Below are positions 17,363 through 25,984 of a stretch of DNA of 64,000 nucleotides, piece after piece (within the stretch, counting starts at the first letter, position 1; every line of letters starts with the position of its first letter). Origin of the DNA: Mycolicibacterium tokaiense. Its GTDB lineage: Bacteria > Actinomycetota > Actinomycetes > Mycobacteriales > Mycobacteriaceae. The translations under genes were made by a program, and so were the position numbers. The stretch is from the NCBI RefSeq assembly GCF_010725885.1, contig NZ_AP022600.1:5022001-5086000 (forward strand), written 5' to 3'. The notes under the pieces are model-generated. The model saw nothing but the letters and a program-made list of their open reading frames with translations, was not told the origin of the DNA and made no database searches.

Positions 17363-17644
17363 TCAGATCGCGATCTGCTGATCGCCGTCCTGCGGCGACT
17401 CGGTGCCCCGCCAGACTCGCACCGCGTGGTCCAGCGGAAGCCCCACCGCGTCACACAGACCGACCACGGTCCCGAAGCTCGGGCTGGGCAGACGGCCCAC
17501 CTCGATCTTGCGCAGGGTCTCCGGCGAGATGCCCGCCGCGCGGGCAATGACCTCGGGGGCCCGGCCCGACCGTGCGGATCGGATCAGGGCACCGAGACGC
17601 TGCCCGGCGCTGATCTGCTCGGGACTCAAGGGCACGCGCACCAT
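17363..17644 (-). CDS. XRE family helix-turn-helix regulator
   Basis: The 93-residue protein is essentially one HTH_XRE domain (residues 14-68: LGALIRSARSGRAPEVIARAAGISPETLRKIEVGR in short segments), followed by a short tail. ATG 17644 is chosen because TATGCT lies 6 nt upstream and because a longer reading would cross the operator region and the methionine aminopeptidase start. It is divergent from that gene, with two copies of GGTAT-N4-ATACC in the 82-bp gap. It is probably an autoregulator that also controls the aminopeptidase gene. Confidence 0.8.
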   Translation of the reverse strand: MVRVPLSPEQISAGQRLGALIRSARSGRAPEVIARAAGISPETLRKIEVGRLPSPSFGTVVGLCDAVGLPLDHAVRVWRGTESPQDGDQQIAI

Positions 17645-17658
17645 CCGGCCAGCATAGC

Positions 17659-17672
17659 GGTATTGAAATACC
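17659..17672. promoter_or_regulatory. Putative XRE operator copy 1 (GGTAT-N4-ATACC)
   Basis: GGTAT TGAA ATACC is a perfect 5-bp-arm palindrome centred 22 bp upstream of the XRE start codon. It sits just upstream of the minus-strand -10 box TATGCT (17656 to 17651). A second copy with identical arms lies at 17694-17707, with centres 35 bp apart. Confidence 0.7.
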
Positions 17673-17693
17673 GGGGTCTGGTACCGTCGGCGC

Positions 17694-17707
17694 GGTATAA
17701 AAATACC
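17694..17707. promoter_or_regulatory. Putative XRE operator copy 2 (GGTAT-N4-ATACC)
   Basis: GGTAT AAAA ATACC has the same arms as copy 1 and contains TATAAA (17696-17701), the likely -10 box of the methionine aminopeptidase gene. A bound regulator would block that promoter directly. A GGAG ribosome-binding site follows at 17714-17717. Confidence 0.7.
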
Positions 17708-17726
17708 AAGCTTGGAGTAGCGAACA

Positions 17727-18494
17727 ATGATCGAACTCAAGACGGCCACCGAAATCGACAAAATGGCCGTCACCGGGGCCTTCGTGGCCCAGACCCTCGA
17801 AACCCTGGGGCAGCGCGCACAACCCGGTGTCAACCTGCTCGACCTGGAGCACCACGCCCGCACCCTGGTCGCCGACCGCGGCGCCGTCTCCTGCTACTGG
17901 GATTACGCACCGTCCTTCGGGAGCGGGCCGTTCCACAACGTCATCTGCCTCTCGGTGAACGACGCCGTGCTGCACGGCCTGCCCTGGGACTACACCCTGC
18001 GTGACGGCGACGTGCTGACGCTGGACTTCGCCGTCTCGATCGACGGCTGGGTGGCCGACGCTGCCATCACCGTGGCCGTGGGCAACGCTTCGCCCGTCGA
18101 CATCGCACTCATCGAATCCACCCGCCGGGCCTTGGCGGCCGGCATCGCCGCAGCGGTGCCCGGCGGTCACCTGGGCGACATCTCCGCGGCCATCGGCGCG
18201 GTGGCCGCCGCTGAGGGGTACGCCGTCAACACCGATTTCGGGGGCCACGGCCTGGGCCGCACCATGCACGAAGATCCGCACATCCCCAACGTCGGCAAGC
18301 GCGGACGGGGGATGCGACTCAAACCCGGGATGACCCTGGCGCTGGAGCCGTGGTGGGCCCGCGGGTCGAACGAGTTGAGCGTCGACCCTGACGGCTGGAC
18401 GCTGCGGTCGGCCGACGGGTCCATGACCGCCCACACCGAGCACACCATTGCGATCACCGAGGACGGACCCCGCATCCTCACTCTCGCGCCGTAG
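17727..18494 (+). CDS. map: Type I methionine aminopeptidase
   Basis: The 255-residue enzyme has all five metal ligands of MetAP: Asp100, Asp111, His174 (GHGLGR), Glu207 (LALEPW) and Glu238 (HTEHT). It removes the initiator methionine from nascent proteins. Length and absence of an N-terminal SH3-binding extension fit the short type Ia form. ATG 17727 has a GGAG site at suitable distance. It is unusual that a MetAP gene stands divergent from its own XRE regulator, with palindromes over its -10 region. Mycobacteria normally carry two other MetAP genes, so this may be an additional regulated copy; that needs the rest of the genome. Confidence 0.9.
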   Translation: MIELKTATEIDKMAVTGAFVAQTLETLGQRAQPGVNLLDLEHHARTLVADRGAVSCYWDYAPSFGSGPFHNVICLSVNDAVLHGLPWDYTLRDGDVLTLDFAVSIDGWVADAAITVAVGNASPVDIALIESTRRALAAGIAAAVPGGHLGDISAAIGAVAAAEGYAVNTDFGGHGLGRTMHEDPHIPNVGKRGRGMRLKPGMTLALEPWWARGSNELSVDPDGWTLRSADGSMTAHTEHTIAITEDGPRILTLAP

Positions 18495-18590
18495 CGGGCG
18501 GCCGAGAAAGCGTATCGAGGCGCCGATCGGCGTCGGTAAACTCAGCGATGTTCGCCGATACCACCACGCTGACAGGGAGAATCACCGTCG

Positions 18591-19649
18591 ATGACACACC
18601 CGCAGCCGCCGGGCCTGGCCGTGCACTGCGGTGAACAGACACGCATCATCTCCCCGAGCCAGGGGGAGGTCACCATCGGTCGCGGTCCCGCATCCGCCAT
18701 CCGGCTGGACCATTCCTGGCTCTCGCGCAGCCACGTCCGGCTCCGCGCCGACGACGACCGCTGGATTGCCGCCGACTGCAGCAGCAACGGTATGTTCGTC
18801 GACGGCGAAAAACGCCAATCAGTGGTTGTGACAGCGGGTTTGACGATGCACCTGGGGCGGCCCGACGGACCGGCGGTGCGGTTCTCGTTCGTCGATATCG
18901 TCGCCGACGAATCCGAATCCGACGAGGATGCCGATCCGGACATCGCCAGAGCCGGCGCGGCGGTGGCCGCCCGGCGCCGCGAGCTGGACCTGACTCAACG
19001 TGGCCTGGCCCGGGACAGGATCATCAACGCCGGCGCTCTGATCTCGTTCGAGAAGGGACGCAGCTGGCCGCACGAGAGCACGCGGACGCGGCTCGAGCAG
19101 GTCCTGCAGTGGCCGGCGGGCGCGATAGCCGGGATCCGCGAGGGCGACCCGTCCCCGCCGGTGGGCAGCGGTCCCGACGACACCACCGCCGGGCTTCCCA
19201 CCACCGTTGCGCCGGCGCTGCTGGCCCAGACCATCCAGCTCGCCCTGGGCGGCGTCGATGTCGCGATCAGCGATCTACCCGATCCGGGCTGCCCGGATTT
19301 CCGAGCCAGAGCCGCCGGTGTTCTGGCCGACCTGCGCAACCTCCAAAGAGTCGCCGTCGACGCCGCCCGCAACTCCCCCGGCTCCCCTGCCCTGGCGCTC
19401 GCGCTGGGTGGGGTGCGACGGCGGTATCACGACGTGATGGCGCGGGCTGCCGCCGCACCCGACGCGTCCGTGGGTGTACGACTGCACGTCGCGCGAACGC
19501 AGGCCAACCTCACCGTCGAGGATGCCGCCCTGGCCGCGGCGGTGCCCGTCAGCGCCATCGAGGCCCTGGAAGAGGAACAGCCGGTACCCGCGCATGTCCG
19601 CGACGCAGCAGAGGCCCTGATCGGCCACCTGGACGCAGCGGGAAAGTGA
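18591..19649 (+). CDS. FHA-domain protein with XRE-type helix-turn-helix regions
   Basis: The 352-residue protein begins with a forkhead-associated domain (about residues 20-90) showing IGRGPASAIRLD, SRSHVRL and SSNGMFVDG, the phosphothreonine-binding loops. An acidic linker follows, then an HTH_XRE-like segment near 118-185 (VAARRRELDLTQRGLA, ISFEKGRSW) and a second HTH-like segment near 295-345 (HVARTQANLTVEDAALAAAVPVSAIEALEE). ATG 18591 has a GGGAGAA site. This looks like a transcription factor or adaptor that receives input from a Ser/Thr kinase; the PknF-like kinase 7 kb away is a candidate only by inference. Confidence 0.8.
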   Translation: MTHPQPPGLAVHCGEQTRIISPSQGEVTIGRGPASAIRLDHSWLSRSHVRLRADDDRWIAADCSSNGMFVDGEKRQSVVVTAGLTMHLGRPDGPAVRFSFVDIVADESESDEDADPDIARAGAAVAARRRELDLTQRGLARDRIINAGALISFEKGRSWPHESTRTRLEQVLQWPAGAIAGIREGDPSPPVGSGPDDTTAGLPTTVAPALLAQTIQLALGGVDVAISDLPDPGCPDFRARAAGVLADLRNLQRVAVDAARNSPGSPALALALGGVRRRYHDVMARAAAAPDASVGVRLHVARTQANLTVEDAALAAAVPVSAIEALEEEQPVPAHVRDAAEALIGHLDAAGK

Positions 19650-19780
19650 ATCCCGGTTATCCGCGACGCTTCTAACTGGGCAAAGGACTCACTTCGTGGG
19701 ACGTGCCATGCTGTCAGCCCAAAGTGAGCAGAGCCACAGCTTTTGGTTATGGCAGTGACGTGTTGTTAGCGTCCCGGCGC

Positions 19781-20245
19781 ATGTTTGTTCTCGCAACGTT
19801 GTTGACATTCGTCAACCAGGTTTCCGGAACTCCGTACGTGGTCGGCGGAGATTCCGCCGCGGGCACCGACTGCTCGGGTCTGGCGTCCTGGGTGTCGAAC
19901 GTGGCCACCGGCCGACCCGCGTACGGCGACCGGTTCAACACCGGCAACCAGGAACAGGAACTGCTGGCCCGCGGCTTCCGGTACGGCACCGCCCCCGACG
20001 CGCTGGTCATCGGCTGGAACGGCGGACACACTGCCGTCACCCTCCCCGACGGCACCCCGGTGTCCAGCGGCGAAGGCGGCGGGGTCCGGATCGGCGGGGG
20101 CGGCGCCTATCAGCCGCAGTTCACCAATCACATGTACTTGCCGATGCCTGCCGACCCCGCGCCTCCGGCCGTGGACGTCGGGCCCCCGCCACCCCCGCCA
20201 CCCCCGCCGGCACCGGTGCCGCCTGCGCCCCCGATGCCGGTCTGA
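19781..20245 (+). CDS. NlpC/P60-like cysteine peptidase family protein with Pro-rich tail
   Basis: The 154-residue protein has the NlpC/P60-type nucleophile motif TDCSGLASW and the histidine motif WNGGHTAVTL, the core of a peptidoglycan endopeptidase. A glycine-rich block (GEGGGVRIGGGGAY) and a C-terminal stretch composed almost only of proline, alanine and valine follow. The N-terminus (MFVLATLLTFVNQVSG) is weakly hydrophobic and may serve as a short signal. ATG 19781 is taken because TAGCGT lies 8 nt upstream; in-frame GTG codons at 19703 and near 19760 are alternatives. It would act on cell-wall peptides if exported. Confidence 0.7.
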   Translation: MFVLATLLTFVNQVSGTPYVVGGDSAAGTDCSGLASWVSNVATGRPAYGDRFNTGNQEQELLARGFRYGTAPDALVIGWNGGHTAVTLPDGTPVSSGEGGGVRIGGGGAYQPQFTNHMYLPMPADPAPPAVDVGPPPPPPPPPAPVPPAPPMPV

Positions 20246-20255
20246 CGGCGATGTC

Positions 20256-20711
20256 TCACGAGCCGGGCAGGGCCAGATTCAGGATGGGGAACGGCCGGCC
20301 GTCGGCATCGGTGTCGTGGCGGTCCACGGTCACGAAGCCGAAGCGACGGTAGAACGCGAGCGCCTGCGGATTCTGTTCGTTGACGTCGACCAGCAGCCCG
20401 GGGTGGGCGGCGATCGCCTGTTGCAGCAGTACCGCCCCCACTCCTGTCCCCCGGCGCTGCTGATCGACGAACAGCATCTCGAGCTTGCCCCCGGCGATCC
20501 CACTGAAACCCACCGCCGTCCCGTCGACAGTGGCAACGGTGAGCTCGACCACCGCGAAATACTGGGCCAGCAGCCTACTTTCGTAGAAATCGATGTCCGC
20601 CGCGGTCAGGAAGTCGTGCGTGGCGGTCACGGCACCGCGCCAGATGTGGGCCAGGACAGGCCATTCCGCACTACCCGCACACGGCCGCAACACCACCTCG
20701 GTCCGATTCAC
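20256..20711 (-). CDS. GNAT family N-acetyltransferase
   Basis: The 151-residue protein has the acetyl-CoA-binding motif QRRGTGVG (residues 85-92), the beta-bulge strand LEMLFVD and a C-terminal ALAFYRRFGF typical of small GNAT enzymes of the YjaB/YafP type. It transfers an acetyl group from acetyl-CoA to an unidentified amine. GTG 20711 is preferred because TAGGCT lies exactly 7 nt upstream on the minus strand; ATG 20750 would add 13 residues with no motif in front. It converges with the NlpC/P60-like gene, leaving 10 bp. Confidence 0.85.
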   Translation of the reverse strand: MNRTEVVLRPCAGSAEWPVLAHIWRGAVTATHDFLTAADIDFYESRLLAQYFAVVELTVATVDGTAVGFSGIAGGKLEMLFVDQQRRGTGVGAVLLQQAIAAHPGLLVDVNEQNPQALAFYRRFGFVTVDRHDTDADGRPFPILNLALPGS

Positions 20712-20776
20712 CCCGGCAAGCCTAGCTGAGTAGCTGTTCACCCAGGGCATTACCCGACGTGCTCACACCGGGCACC

Positions 20777-21199
20777 CTACTCCGCTCCACTACACCTGCT
20801 GGTTGACCGGTCGGCCGGCTTTGCGTCGCTCGGCGGCCGGCGCAATGCTCCCCACAACCCGACACCGATACCGACGACCGCGCCCCCGAGCCCGATGATC
20901 TGCTGTCCCCGTTTGAGGTCGTGGTGCACGCTCATGCCGCCCAGGAGGTCGGCCGCATCAGCACCACCGGAGGCCAGGAACCACCCGCGGGTGTCGCGCC
21001 CCCGGACGGCCGCCGCCAGCAGTAGCCCACCCACCAGCGCATCGCGGTACCCCATCGACCGCAACAGCAGCCGCGCCGATGGGCCCGGGTCCTCCGGCTC
21101 GCCCCAGACGCGGTTGGCGCGCAACGGATCAACGAGAAACGACACCCCCGATGCCAGCCGGATGGCCCCCACCGTCACTGCGGCCCGATCGATCGTCAT
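20777..21199 (-). CDS. Small membrane protein, DUF4267-like
   Basis: The 140-residue protein has about four hydrophobic segments (VTVGAIRLASGVSFLV, DALVGGLLLAAAV, AADLLGGM and the Gly-rich IIGLGGAVVGIGVGLWGAL) and a polar C-terminus, resembling the DUF4267 group of small integral membrane proteins. ATG 21199 is supported by TACGGT 7 nt upstream (leaderless). No enzymatic motif is visible and the neighbours give no functional hint. Confidence 0.65.
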   Translation of the reverse strand: MTIDRAAVTVGAIRLASGVSFLVDPLRANRVWGEPEDPGPSARLLLRSMGYRDALVGGLLLAAAVRGRDTRGWFLASGGADAADLLGGMSVHHDLKRGQQIIGLGGAVVGIGVGLWGALRRPPSDAKPADRSTSRCSGAE

Positions 21200-21237
21200 G
21201 GCAGCCACCGTAGAACGCCGCCGCCGTCCAGCGGCCG

Positions 21238-22035
21238 TTAATGCACCACATCGGGTGCGGCCTGCAGATCGAACGCACGGTGCGGGAGGTCGGTGATGAA
21301 CATGTGGCCGGGTTGGTGGAAGATCGCCAACTCGGGGCGGGCCTGCGCCACCACCGCCTGCGGTGTCACCCCGCAGGCCCAGAACACCGGCACGGAGTCG
21401 GATTCGAGATCGACGGCATCGCCGAAGTCCGGACGGTCCAACCGGTCGATGCCCAGTGCGGCGGGATCGCCGACGTGGATCGGTGCGCCGTGCATCGCGG
21501 GGAATCGCGCGCTCACTGCCGTGACCTCCGCTATCCGGTCCGCAGGGAACGGTCGCATCGACACCACCACCTGTCCGTCGAAGGATGCGACGGGCACACA
21601 CCGGCGATCGGTGAGGTACATCGGCACGGTGACCCGCTGACGCTGGTGGGCGATCTCGAGGCCGGCTTCGGCCAGCGCCCACTCGAAGGTGAAGGAGCAC
21701 CCGAGCAGGAACGCCACCATATCCGGTCTCCAGTATTCGGTGATGTCGGTGGGCTCGTCGATCAGCCGGCCGTGCCGCAGCACCCGGTAGCGCGGTAGGT
21801 CGGTGCGCAGATCTGCCCCCGGCGCCGCGTATGTGGGCTCCGGCGAGCCCGGCTCGGTGATGTCGACCAGCGGACAGGACTGCCGGTTCACCACGCAGAA
21901 CCGCAGGAAATCGGCAGCGTTGTCCCGCGGCAGCACCACGAGGTTGGTTTGCGCGTACCCCGCCGCCAGACCGCTGGTGGGGCCGGTGAACTCGCCGCGG
22001 CGGATCACCGACCGGGCGCCGGCGGGAAGCCCCAC
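21238..22035 (-). CDS. DUF1445 / YcsI-type putative hydro-lyase (D-glutamate cyclase-like)
   Basis: The 265-residue protein matches the DUF1445 family: FTGPTSGLAAGYAQTNLVVLP near the start (given in part), then FCVVNRQSCPLVDITEPGSPEP and later ACGVTPQAVV and PGHMFITD. Members are annotated as putative hydro-lyases; the mitochondrial relative is D-glutamate cyclase, which forms 5-oxo-D-proline. GTG 22035 places the conserved RGEFTGPT segment at the normal distance from the N-terminus and lies 7 bp after the tex stop codon, so the two genes are probably cotranscribed. Confidence 0.8.
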   Translation of the reverse strand: MGLPAGARSVIRRGEFTGPTSGLAAGYAQTNLVVLPRDNAADFLRFCVVNRQSCPLVDITEPGSPEPTYAAPGADLRTDLPRYRVLRHGRLIDEPTDITEYWRPDMVAFLLGCSFTFEWALAEAGLEIAHQRQRVTVPMYLTDRRCVPVASFDGQVVVSMRPFPADRIAEVTAVSARFPAMHGAPIHVGDPAALGIDRLDRPDFGDAVDLESDSVPVFWACGVTPQAVVAQARPELAIFHQPGHMFITDLPHRAFDLQAAPDVVH

Positions 22036-22042
22036 GATCGGG

Positions 22043-24430
22043 TCAGCGCCCGAAGCCGGCGTCGCGCAGCGCCTGGGCCATGGAGCCCGCTGGCTGCTGC
22101 GACTCCCGACGGCCGGAGTTGTTGCTGCGGTTGGGGTTTCGCGGCGCTTTGCGATTCTGGCCGCCACCGCCACCGCCACCGCCACCGCCGGGGCCCTCGC
22201 GCCGGGGTGCGGCGTCGCCGTCCGAGCGTCTGCCCTTGCGGGCCGGCTCGTCACCGAGGCGCAGACTCAACCCGATCCGCTGGCGTTCGACATCGACCTC
22301 CAGCACCTTGACCCGGACCACCTGGCCGGACTTCACCACGTCGTGGGGGTCGGAGACGAACCGGTCGGCCATCGCCGAGACATGCACCAGCCCGTCCTGG
22401 TGCACGCCGACGTCGACAAAGGCGCCGAAGGCGGCGACATTGGTGACCACCCCTTCGAGCACCATGCCCACCTTCAGATCGGCCACCTTCTCGACGCCGG
22501 CGGCGAAGGTGGCGGTGGTGAACGCCGGGCGGGGGTCACGGCCCGGCTTCTCCAGCTCGGCCAGGATGTCGGTGACGGTGGGCAGGCCGAAGCGGTCGTC
22601 GACGAACTCGGTGGGCTGCAGGGTCCGCAGGGCGCGCTCGTTGCCGATCAGCTCGGCGAGGGTGACACCGGAGCGGTCCAGGATCCGCCGCACCACGGGG
22701 TAGGACTCGGGGTGCACACCGGAGGCGTCCAGCGGGTCGTCCCCGCCGCGGATCCGCAGGAAGCCGGCACATTGTTCAAAGGCCTTGGGGCCCAGGCGAG
22801 GAACGTCGAGCAGAGCCTTGCGGCTGCGGAACGCGCCGGCGCTGTCCCGGTGGCCCACGATGGCCTCGGCCAGGGTTTCCGAGATCCCGGAGACCCGCGA
22901 CAGCAGCGGCACCGAGGCGGTGTTGAGATCCACGCCCACCGCGTTCACCGCGTCCTCGACCACCGCGTCGAGGCTGCGGGCCAGGGTCCCCGGGGTGACG
23001 TCGTGCTGGTACTGCCCCACCCCGATCGATTTGGGCTCGATCTTGACCAGCTCAGCCAAGGGATCCTGCAGCCGCCGGGCGATGGAGACTGCGCCCCGGA
23101 TGGTGACGTCCAGATTGGGCAGCTCACGCGCGGCGTAGGCTGACGCCGAGTAGACCGAGGCTCCGGCTTCGCTGACCATGGCCTTGGCCGGCGCCTGCGC
23201 GCCCGCGGCGCGGATCTCGGCGATCAGCTCGGTGGCCAGGGCGTCGGTCTCGCGGGAGGCGGTGCCGTTGCCGATCGCGATCAGCTGCACCCCGTGACGC
23301 GCGACCAGTGCCGCGAGCGTGGCCTTGGCCTGGTCCCACTGCTTCTGCGGCGGGTGCGGATAGATGGCGCAGCTGTCGACGACCTTGCCGGTGGCGTCCA
23401 CGACAGCCACCTTGACCCCAGTACGGAACCCCGGGTCCAGCCCGAGGGTGGTGCGGTTTCCGGCGGGTGCTGCCAGCAGCAGGTCCTTGAGATTCTTGGC
23501 GAACACCGCCACCGCGTCCAGCTCCGCGCGCTGACGCAGCTTCAGGCGCGCATCAACCGAAGCGCCGACCACGAGTTTGGTCCGCCACGCCCATCCGACC
23601 GTGGCAGCCAGCCACGGGGTGGCCGCGGCGCCCGCGCCCAGGTCGATACCCAGGCTCCGGGCGATCAGGTGGTGGTAGCCCTCCTCGTCGCCGCCGTCGA
23701 ACCGCAGCGACAGGGCCTCCTCCTTCTCCCCGCGCATCACAGCCAGCACGCGGTGCGAGGGCATGGACTCCAGCGCTTCGGAGTACTCGAAATAGTCGCG
23801 GAACTTCTGTGCTGCAGGGTTTTTGGCGGCTTCCTCGGACCACGGCACGGTGCGCAGGGTGCCGTTGGTCCAGAACTTCTCCCGGATGGCGCCCACCAGC
23901 TCGGCGTCTTCAGCGGCCCGTTCCACCAGGATGTGCCGGGCCCCGTCCAGCGCCTTGGCGCCGTCCTCCACCTCCGCGGTGACGAACTCCGCCGCGACAT
24001 CCTCGGGGACCAGCGTCGGGTCGGCGAGCAGGCGGTCTGCCAATGGCTCCAGACCGGCCTCCCGGGCGATCTGCGCCTTGGTGCGCCGCTTCGGCTTGTA
24101 GGGCAGGTAGATGTCCTCGACCCGGGCCTTGGTGTCGGCGGTCAGCAGGGCGGCGCGCAACTCGTCGGTGAGTTTGCCCTGCTCATCGATCGACGACAGC
24201 ACCGCTGACCGGCGATCATCGAGCTCGCGCAGGTAGCGCAGCCGCTCCTCCAGGGTGCGCAGCTGGCCATCGTCCAGACTGCCCGTGGCCTCCTTGCGGT
24301 AGCGGGCGATGAACGGCACCGTCGAACCCTCGTCGAGCAACTGCACAGCGGCAGTCACCTGGCCCACACCCACAGCCAGTTCCTCAGCAAGACGGGCGTT
24401 CACGGTCTTCAGGGGAGCGCTTGTCGTCAC
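22043..24430 (-). CDS. tex: Tex family RNA-binding transcription accessory protein
   Basis: The 795-residue protein is a full-length Tex: an N-terminal helical region (VPFIARYRKEATGSLDD), a YqgF/RNase-H-like core (GLDPGFRTGVKVAVVD), helix-hairpin-helix repeats (SRVSGISETLAEAIV) and an S1 RNA-binding domain near 635-705 (GMVLEGVVTNVAAFGAFVDVG). It ends in a basic, glycine-rich tail with a run of about ten glycines. Tex associates with RNA polymerase and affects expression of some genes. GTG 24430 has TAGGGT 6 nt upstream, a leaderless arrangement. The DUF1445 gene follows closely. Confidence 0.93.
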   Translation of the reverse strand: MTTSAPLKTVNARLAEELAVGVGQVTAAVQLLDEGSTVPFIARYRKEATGSLDDGQLRTLEERLRYLRELDDRRSAVLSSIDEQGKLTDELRAALLTADTKARVEDIYLPYKPKRRTKAQIAREAGLEPLADRLLADPTLVPEDVAAEFVTAEVEDGAKALDGARHILVERAAEDAELVGAIREKFWTNGTLRTVPWSEEAAKNPAAQKFRDYFEYSEALESMPSHRVLAVMRGEKEEALSLRFDGGDEEGYHHLIARSLGIDLGAGAAATPWLAATVGWAWRTKLVVGASVDARLKLRQRAELDAVAVFAKNLKDLLLAAPAGNRTTLGLDPGFRTGVKVAVVDATGKVVDSCAIYPHPPQKQWDQAKATLAALVARHGVQLIAIGNGTASRETDALATELIAEIRAAGAQAPAKAMVSEAGASVYSASAYAARELPNLDVTIRGAVSIARRLQDPLAELVKIEPKSIGVGQYQHDVTPGTLARSLDAVVEDAVNAVGVDLNTASVPLLSRVSGISETLAEAIVGHRDSAGAFRSRKALLDVPRLGPKAFEQCAGFLRIRGGDDPLDASGVHPESYPVVRRILDRSGVTLAELIGNERALRTLQPTEFVDDRFGLPTVTDILAELEKPGRDPRPAFTTATFAAGVEKVADLKVGMVLEGVVTNVAAFGAFVDVGVHQDGLVHVSAMADRFVSDPHDVVKSGQVVRVKVLEVDVERQRIGLSLRLGDEPARKGRRSDGDAAPRREGPGGGGGGGGGGQNRKAPRNPNRSNNSGRRESQQPAGSMAQALRDAGFGR

Positions 24431-24511
24431 GCCGAGACCCTACCCAACCGCGCTGACATCATCGCGCTGCCTGCCCTCCCGGGTTGGCACCACCAGCCGT
24501 CGGTGACCGAG

Positions 24512-25984
24512 TCAACCGGTGAATGACGCCAGCAGCTCAGGCAGCGGTATGGTCGCCATGCCGATGGCGGCGTCGCCGATGCCGTAAGGCACCACCAGGG
24601 TGTCAGCGTGGAGCATGGCTCCGCACGAATACACCACGTTGGGCACATAACCGTTCTGCTCGTCGACGGCCGGTTCGATCAGCGGATCCCTCAACCGCCC
24701 CACGATCTGCGCCGGATCGTCGAGATCGAGCAAGAGCGCGCCCATCCGGTAGGTTCGCATGGGGCCCACACCGTGGGTGAGCACCAGCCATCCGGCCTCC
24801 GTCTCGATCGGCGACCCGCAGTTGCCCAGATGCATCACTTCCCACTCCTCGCGTGAGCGCTGGCACCCTGAGGTCTGCGTCCAGACATTGGGGTGGTCGG
24901 AGAAGGCGATGGCGTTGGATTCGCGGTCTGCTCGTGACAGTGCCGCGTAGCGGCCACCGATCCGGCGGGGGAACAGCGCCAGTCCCTTGTTCGACGCGGC
25001 CCGGCCGACCATCGGAGTCGTGGTGAATCGATGGAAATCATCGGTCTGCAGGAGCTGCTGGCTGATGTGGGATCCACTGTATGCGGTGTAGGTGGCGTAG
25101 TAGGTCGACGACCCGTTGTCGTCGACGAAGCGGGCAAACCGGGCGTCCTCCATGCCCTGGGATTCAACGGACATCGCCGGCCACAGCACTCGCTCGGGGA
25201 GCGGGATCTGGCTGTCGAAGCCGACCGCGTAAAAACGGTCGGCGAACTGCGCCATGATGTCGACGACCTGCCGAGCGCGACCGCGGGTACTCCGATGGGC
25301 CAGAAGCCGGGCCAGCTGAGCATCCAGCTCGGCGCGGGTGAAGTGGCCCCCGAGGCCGTCGAGGACGAAGTCGGCCGCCTCACCGGCGTCGGTGGTGCTC
25401 AGTTCGGCGCGGAACACCGCGGCCTCCAGGGTGGTCGCCCTCGTGTCACCCACAGTGGCCAGCCCGGCGGCCGGGTCGATGTGCGGGTTACCGGTCTCGT
25501 CGATGATCCCGGTGCGGAACCCGATCGACGAGCGGTGCCCCTCGCCGATCCCTCGGACACTCATCACGAACCGCACACTGCCGTGGGCCACCCCCCTCTG
25601 ATCGGGGTGCGCCACCATGCTGGGATTGCACACGGCAGCACCTTCGATGGCATATTCGTTGGTGAATGTCGCACCCAACAGCAGCATTCGCTCGTCGGAG
25701 ATCTCGACAGCGGGATCCAGCCGGTCGACGAGCTCACTGGCGTGTCGGAGAAATGTGCCGCGGAGATCACGGTGGCGCGGGGCGAACCGACCCAGCAGCT
25801 CGCGCACCGAAGCCAGCACCGTGTCCTCGTCGAGAGCCATGATTCTGGCGACCACGGCCGCAGCGCGCGAGTCCTGGTGATCGAACCCTTCCTGGCCGGG
25901 CACGAAGAGCCGTGCGATGACGCGCGCGGGGTCCGCGGTCATTCGCTGTGGACTTCGGGTGACCGGTGCAGAGACCGCGGTCAC
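24512..25984 (-). CDS. GH130-family glycosidase/phosphorylase
   Basis: The 490-residue protein shows GH130 hallmarks: ATFTNEYAIEGAAVCNPSMV in the first half, a five-bladed propeller with FRTGIIDE, and the C-terminal block GNCGSPIETEAGWLVLTHG, then NVVYSCGA. Characterised GH130 enzymes phosphorolyse or hydrolyse beta-mannosides. A GTG at 25984 overlaps the upstream stop by 4 bp and keeps the RSPQR segment; ATG 25942 is a shorter alternative. It is the third gene of a coupled operon with a GT4 glycosyltransferase and an (alpha/alpha)6 protein, so it probably trims or recycles the glycan that the transferase makes. Confidence 0.82.
   Translation of the reverse strand: MTAVSAPVTRSPQRMTADPARVIARLFVPGQEGFDHQDSRAAAVVARIMALDEDTVLASVRELLGRFAPRHRDLRGTFLRHASELVDRLDPAVEISDERMLLLGATFTNEYAIEGAAVCNPSMVAHPDQRGVAHGSVRFVMSVRGIGEGHRSSIGFRTGIIDETGNPHIDPAAGLATVGDTRATTLEAAVFRAELSTTDAGEAADFVLDGLGGHFTRAELDAQLARLLAHRSTRGRARQVVDIMAQFADRFYAVGFDSQIPLPERVLWPAMSVESQGMEDARFARFVDDNGSSTYYATYTAYSGSHISQQLLQTDDFHRFTTTPMVGRAASNKGLALFPRRIGGRYAALSRADRESNAIAFSDHPNVWTQTSGCQRSREEWEVMHLGNCGSPIETEAGWLVLTHGVGPMRTYRMGALLLDLDDPAQIVGRLRDPLIEPAVDEQNGYVPNVVYSCGAMLHADTLVVPYGIGDAAIGMATIPLPELLASFTG

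Noticed and set aside
20170..20235. CCG/CCC repeats that look like a tandem repeat array
   Set aside because: They encode the Pro-rich tail of the NlpC/P60-like protein. No spacers or regular units are present, so they are not CRISPR-like or a separate element.
22150..22200. Run of CCGCCA-type repeats inside tex
   Set aside because: These encode the polyglycine part of the basic C-terminal tail of Tex and need no other explanation.
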